Positions 59,961-64,000 of a stretch of DNA of 64,000 bases are shown here, in pieces. Numbering within the stretch: the stretch's first letter is position 1; each line of letters starts with the position of its first letter. Made by a program: the position numbers and the translations under genes. This DNA comes from Mytilus galloprovincialis. Lineage: Eukaryota > Mollusca > Bivalvia > Mytilida > Mytilidae. The stretch is from the NCBI RefSeq assembly GCF_965363235.1, contig NC_134839.1, forward strand, positions 80,625,410-80,689,409, read 5' to 3'. A model generated the notes under the pieces. The model was not told the origin of the DNA and did no database searches. It worked only from the letters and a program-made list of their open reading frames with translations.

Positions 59961-60739
59961 ACAAATTGGACCTCGTAATTTTAGTATTATAGATTAGATT
60001 TGCGAATCTCTTTATCATTACATCGGCGAATGTGAATTCAGTCCGGTCAACTTTATTTTGGAGAAAAACATTTTTTTCAAGAAAGTTTGTATTTTCATAT
60101 CATATAAAATTGAGAATGGAAATGGGGAATGTGTCAGAGACAACAACCCGACCAAATAAAAAACAACAGCAGAGGGTCACCAACAGGTCTTCAATGTAGC
60201 GAGAAATTCCCGCACCCGGAGGCGTCCTTCAGCTGGCCCCTAAACAAATATATACTAATCCAGTGATAATGAACGCCATACTAATTTCCAAATTGTACAC
60301 AAGAAACTAAAATTAAAATAATACAAGACTAACAAAGGCCAGAGGCTCCTGACTTGGGACAGGCGCAAACATGCGGCGGGGTTAAACATGTTTGTGAGAT
60401 CTCAACCCTCCCCCTATACCTCTAACCAATGTAGTAAAGTAAACGCATAACAATACGCACATTAAAATTCAGTTCAAGAGAAATCCGAGTCTGATGTCAG
60501 AAGATGTAACCAAAGAAAATAAACAAAATGACAATAATACATAAATAACAACAGACTACTAGCAGTTAACTGACATGCCAGCTCCAGACTTCAATTAAAC
60601 TGACTGAAAGATTATGATTTCATCATATGAACATCAGGCACAATCCTTCCCGTTAGGGGTTTAGTATCATACCATCATAACATATATGAGAAGAACATAA
60701 CCCGTGTCATGCCAACAACTGTTTTTAGAATAAATGTGT

Positions 60740-63700
60740 TTAGTTCCGATGCAAAGACCTTATCAGTGACTCAATATTAACGCCAAAATATGCAATCTTT
60801 AATGACTTGACAACAGTATCGTAATTATATCCCTTCTTAATAAGTCTATTCAAAGGTTTTGTAAGTTTCTGAGGTGAATACTGACACCTTTGTGCTTTAT
60901 AAAGAATATTACCATAAAAAATTGGATGTGAAATACCCGAACGTATTAGAAGTCTGCATGTTGAGCTATATTTACGAATGATGTCTTTATACCGATGATA
61001 AAATTTAGTAAATGTTTTGACTAGTTTGTGATATCGAAAACCCTGGTGTAATAATTTTTCAGTAATACATAAATTTCTCTCGTTAAAATCTAAAACATTG
61101 TTACATACACGAGCGAATCGTACAAGTTGAGATATATAAACACCGTAAGATGGTGACAAGGGAACGTCACCATCTAAAAACGGATAATTAACGATAGGAA
61201 ATGAAAAATCATCCCTTTTATCATAAATTTTAGTATTCAGCTTTCCATTAGTGATATAGATATCAAGATCGAGAAAAGGGCAGTGGTCATTGTTAGTATT
61301 AGCTTTATTTAAAGTAAGTTCAACAGGATAAATTTCATTAATATACATACTGAAGTCGTCATTATTGAGAGCCAAAATATCATCCAAATATCTAAAAGTA
61401 TTATTAAATTTGTTTATCAGATGTTGTTTCGATGGGTCTTTGCTTATTTTTGTCATAAATTGTAACTCATAACAATACAAAAACAGGTCCGCAATAAGTG
61501 GTGCACAGTTAGTCCCCATTGGAATTCCGATAATCTGACGATATACGGAATCCCCAAAGCGAACAAAAATGTTATCTAGTAAATATTCAAGGGCATATAT
61601 AGTATCAAAGCATGTCCAATTAACATAGTTTTTTTGTTTATTGCTACTAAAAAATGACCTAAAAGGGTTTGAACATATATATTCACATTCTGATTTTTTG
61701 AATGCTCATTTAATTAGGTGTGTGAATTTTTTCTTAATGAGAATGTGAGGCAATGTGGTATACAGGGTAGAAAAATCAAAACTTTGAACAGATTCAAAAT
61801 CCCCAATATAAGCATGCAATTTATCAAGTACTTCCAACGAGTTCTTGACACTCCAAAAGTAATGTATTCCACTATTTTCGAAGGCCTTATTTGAACAATT
61901 TATTATCAGGTTTTTAATTGTACCAAGTGTGCTGGTAAGAAGAATAGACAATTTAGTAGTTGAACAATGGCTTGAAGACGAAATAAATCTATATTTGTAA
62001 GGGGTTTTGTGTAGCTTCGGAAGCCAATACATAGTTGGGACTTTCATTGTATTTGGCTCTGCTTGTAAAGCGGTGGCTAAAAGTTTATGTTTGTTACAGA
62101 TTTCGTTTTCTGAAAATGGAGTCAGTTGGAATGTTGGGACGTTACGCGCGATGTTCGTACATGTAAGCGTAACACAACGTCGCGAATATTTCGTAACGTT
62201 CAAGGCAAAACGTCGACTAGAACGTTGTTTTTAAGCAAGTGCAACATTCTTGTAAGACTCCGCAAAATCGACGGGACTGTTTAACTACTTATTGAAAATT
62301 GATGTATTTTACATTTTTGAAAAGTTAAGAAAAATAACATTTTAAAAAATAATAAAATTCTACCATTATACGAGCACTGATAAGCAAACAGTTGACGTAA
62401 AGTTGAGATGAGTTCGTTTTTACGTCAAAAAATGGCGGTGCGACAACCTTGTAAGCCTTTGAAAAATCGCTCATAAATTACCATATATCATTTTTCAGGA
62501 TATTTGTCTTTAAAGTCATAAAATTAAGCAAATTAACATTGGTGTAGTAAATACAAATACTGATCTTTTTCCATTTTAGATAAACGTTTTTGATTCTCAA
62601 ATCTGGAATCCCATTTTTTTTCCCGCGTGGGACAGTTTTGCCCTTGTAGTATGGAACGCTTTTTTTTCTATGACGTCATCATAACGTCATTAAAAAATGC
62701 ATAAGAGACTGCAATAACCTTTCTGTTAAGTAATGGAAAAAAACGTTTTTCAAAATATTAAATACTTTAGACGAAAATCATAGTTTAGTGGTTACAATAA
62801 ATGGAATATGTTACGCGGGACCGTCTAAAAATAGTCGTTTTATTAAAATGAAGCTTGTCTCATGCAGCATAAAACATAGTTTCATTAATTATTTTTTTCA
62901 TTTTTATTTTAAAAACCATTATTTTTTAAAATCCGTAATATAGCAATGAATATGATATCACACAATTATATATTTTAAGTTTGCATCTTGCCAACTACAA
63001 TGATTTTCCAATGAGGTACGAACATCGCGCGTAACGTCTGGTGAATTGGTGATTTCCTTTTTCAGAACCTCAATGTAAAATTTACGTCAAACAATAATAA
63101 TATTATTAGCAGCTTTATCTGCCGGGACAAAAACAAATTCCTTGGCTAGTTCTTTTAGTTTATGTTTGATACGAGAAATAGGTTTATTGTGGTTATTGTT
63201 TATAGTAAAATGTTCTCTAAAATGTTGAATACGTATATCAACTATCTTCATTACTGAATTAAAAAAAGAGTCCAAAGATTTTTTGTCAGCTTTTTCCCGT
63301 TTTATCCATTTCATACAGTAAGTATGGAGTGAGTCGTGGATGATATTACGACACTCATTCCAATTAATAATTGACGGGGGACGATATTTAGGTCCTTTAC
63401 TGAGGAATGATTTTAACTCTCGGTCTTGAACGATGTTAAGATCTCCTGTTATAACATGGGAAATGGGTCCATAAATATATCCGGAATTACTGCAATTACA
63501 TGAAGTAGGTGTATTTTCACTGATATTAACATCTTTACACAATTGACTATAATTAAACACAAATTTCCGGGTAGATTTCTTGTAAATATAACAAATAAGA
63601 GGTAGCTCAGTATTGTCAAAATATCCAGGAATTTGTTCTTTAACAGAATGGTCGTTAAATATACCGGCAATATTTACAAAATCAAAGCCTTTATTGACAT

Positions 63701-64000
63701 ACTTAATTTTAATAAAATGTTTTTTATGATCTTCAGGGCGATCAATTTTGGGAAATAATTTAGAATAACAATATGCAATAATTATTTGAACAATTTCATA
63801 CTTAGGACTGCTATATGAAATTGTGTTGCAATCCTCCAAAATTTTATTTAACTTATTAACCGGTAACGAACAGAGTTTTGTTAACAGATAATGTCTGCCG
63901 TTGTTTTTTGAAATAGAAATTAGGTCCGAAATATTGGTATGATTGGCCCGAAATTTTCTTTGATTGCGATTTGTTCTACGACCGTGAGAACGTTTTTTAC
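60740..64000 (-). pseudogene. Penelope-like reverse transcriptase gene, broken
   Basis: Read from 64000 downward the frame is open to TGA at 63087-63089, where relatives I recall have Cys (VPADKAANNIIIV just before). It continues in phase to 63039, is interrupted by the 62138-63038 insertion, resumes in the same phase at 62137, meets a second TGA at 61706-61708 (Trp in relatives, KKFTHLIK just before), and then runs open to TAA at 60740. Landmarks are PTMYWLPKLHK, SVKNSLEVLDKL, FDFSTLYTTLP, GIPMGTNCAPLIADLF and FRYLDDIL (catalytic box 61379-61390). The N-terminal part beyond the window is missing. Only two stops and one insertion suggest a fairly young loss. The apparent ATG starts inside are not real starts. 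Confidence 0.85.
62138..63038. mobile_element. 901-bp element with 23-bp perfect inverted ends
   Basis: The ends are GACGTTACGCGCGATGTTCG plus TAC (62138-62160) and the exact inverse (63016-63038), with TGG on both sides (62135-62137, 63039-63041). Removing the element and one TGG joins the flanking retroelement frame without a gap, which confirms both the boundaries and a 3-bp duplication. The interior is AT-rich and has no gene. PIF/Harbinger elements also make 3-bp duplications, but usually TWA, so the superfamily is open. Confidence 0.9.

Larger units (their letters stand above)
60085..64000 (-). mobile_element. Penelope-like retroelement, defective, running off the right edge
   Basis: On the minus strand it comprises a reverse-transcriptase frame (from beyond 64000 to 60740) and a 3' untranslated region of about 650 bp ending near 60107-60085 at CATTTCCATTCTCAATTTTA. 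That same terminus bounds a truncated copy at 31853-32000. Family evidence is the PKLHK motif, the DFSTLYTTLP motif and the YLDD catalytic box. No GIY-YIG endonuclease is visible in the window; in many Penelope elements it lies after the RT, where here there is only noncoding sequence. A 901-bp element (62138-63038) is inserted in the frame. Confidence 0.8.

Overview
The window looks like nuclear DNA of a bivalve mollusc, most likely a marine mussel (Mytilus or a close relative). It is AT-rich, its genes are split by GT-AG introns, and most of it is transposons and short dispersed repeats. One repeat family, whose copies start near 13798, 39638 and 58280, matches repeats I remember from mussel sequence. 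The species call is inference from memory, not a database result.

Genes. (1) On the minus strand, 9431 down to 2756, eight small exons encode the N-terminal glycosyltransferase-like half of a lysyl hydroxylase (PLOD/LH) type protein. No open reading frame in it is long, so it is only seen by joining exons. The 3' end is not found and may lie before base 1. (2) On the plus strand, 24688-29105 is a three-exon ankyrin-repeat protein with a C-terminal SOCS box (ASB-like), 521 residues. (3) On the plus strand, 34995-35657 is a 220-residue protein I cannot name, ending in a CaaX prenylation signal. A diverged paralogue at 41872-42600 has one in-frame stop and its own CaaX end, and a clearly dead third copy lies at about 38090-39065.

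Mobile DNA. The outstanding feature is a complete, apparently intact 5.1-kb DNA transposon at 14791-19894. It has about 130-bp terminal inverted repeats built from an AGCGACAAC motif, an 8-bp target duplication, and a single 990-codon gene with a PHD-like finger, an OTU-like region and a Mutator-like (MULE) DDE core. This is the domain order I associate with vertnin. From 64000 down to about 60085 lies a Penelope-like retroelement on the minus strand, inactivated by two TGA codons and by a 901-bp inverted-repeat element inserted in its reading frame. Other non-autonomous elements with visible ends lie at 179-1416, 5473-7179, 11142-12471, 20988-21386 (TTAA type), 26798-27537 (hAT type, inside the ASB intron) and 52574-54528, which has a 1.4-kb palindromic element nested in it. 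There are two inverted pairs of 1.9-kb elements: 42999-44865 with 45652-47560, and 22497-24447 with 55161-57065.

Layout. 0-9.4 kb: PLOD-like gene with repeat-filled introns. 9.4-14.8 kb: repeats, no gene seen. 14.8-19.9 kb: MULE transposon. 20-24.5 kb: repeats. 24.7-29.1 kb: ASB gene. 29-35 kb: dispersed repeats. 35-42.6 kb: CaaX family. 43-60 kb: dense repeats. 60-64 kb: Penelope-like element. The three host loci show no functional link to each other. I saw no tRNA, rRNA or CRISPR array, and no convincing core promoter.
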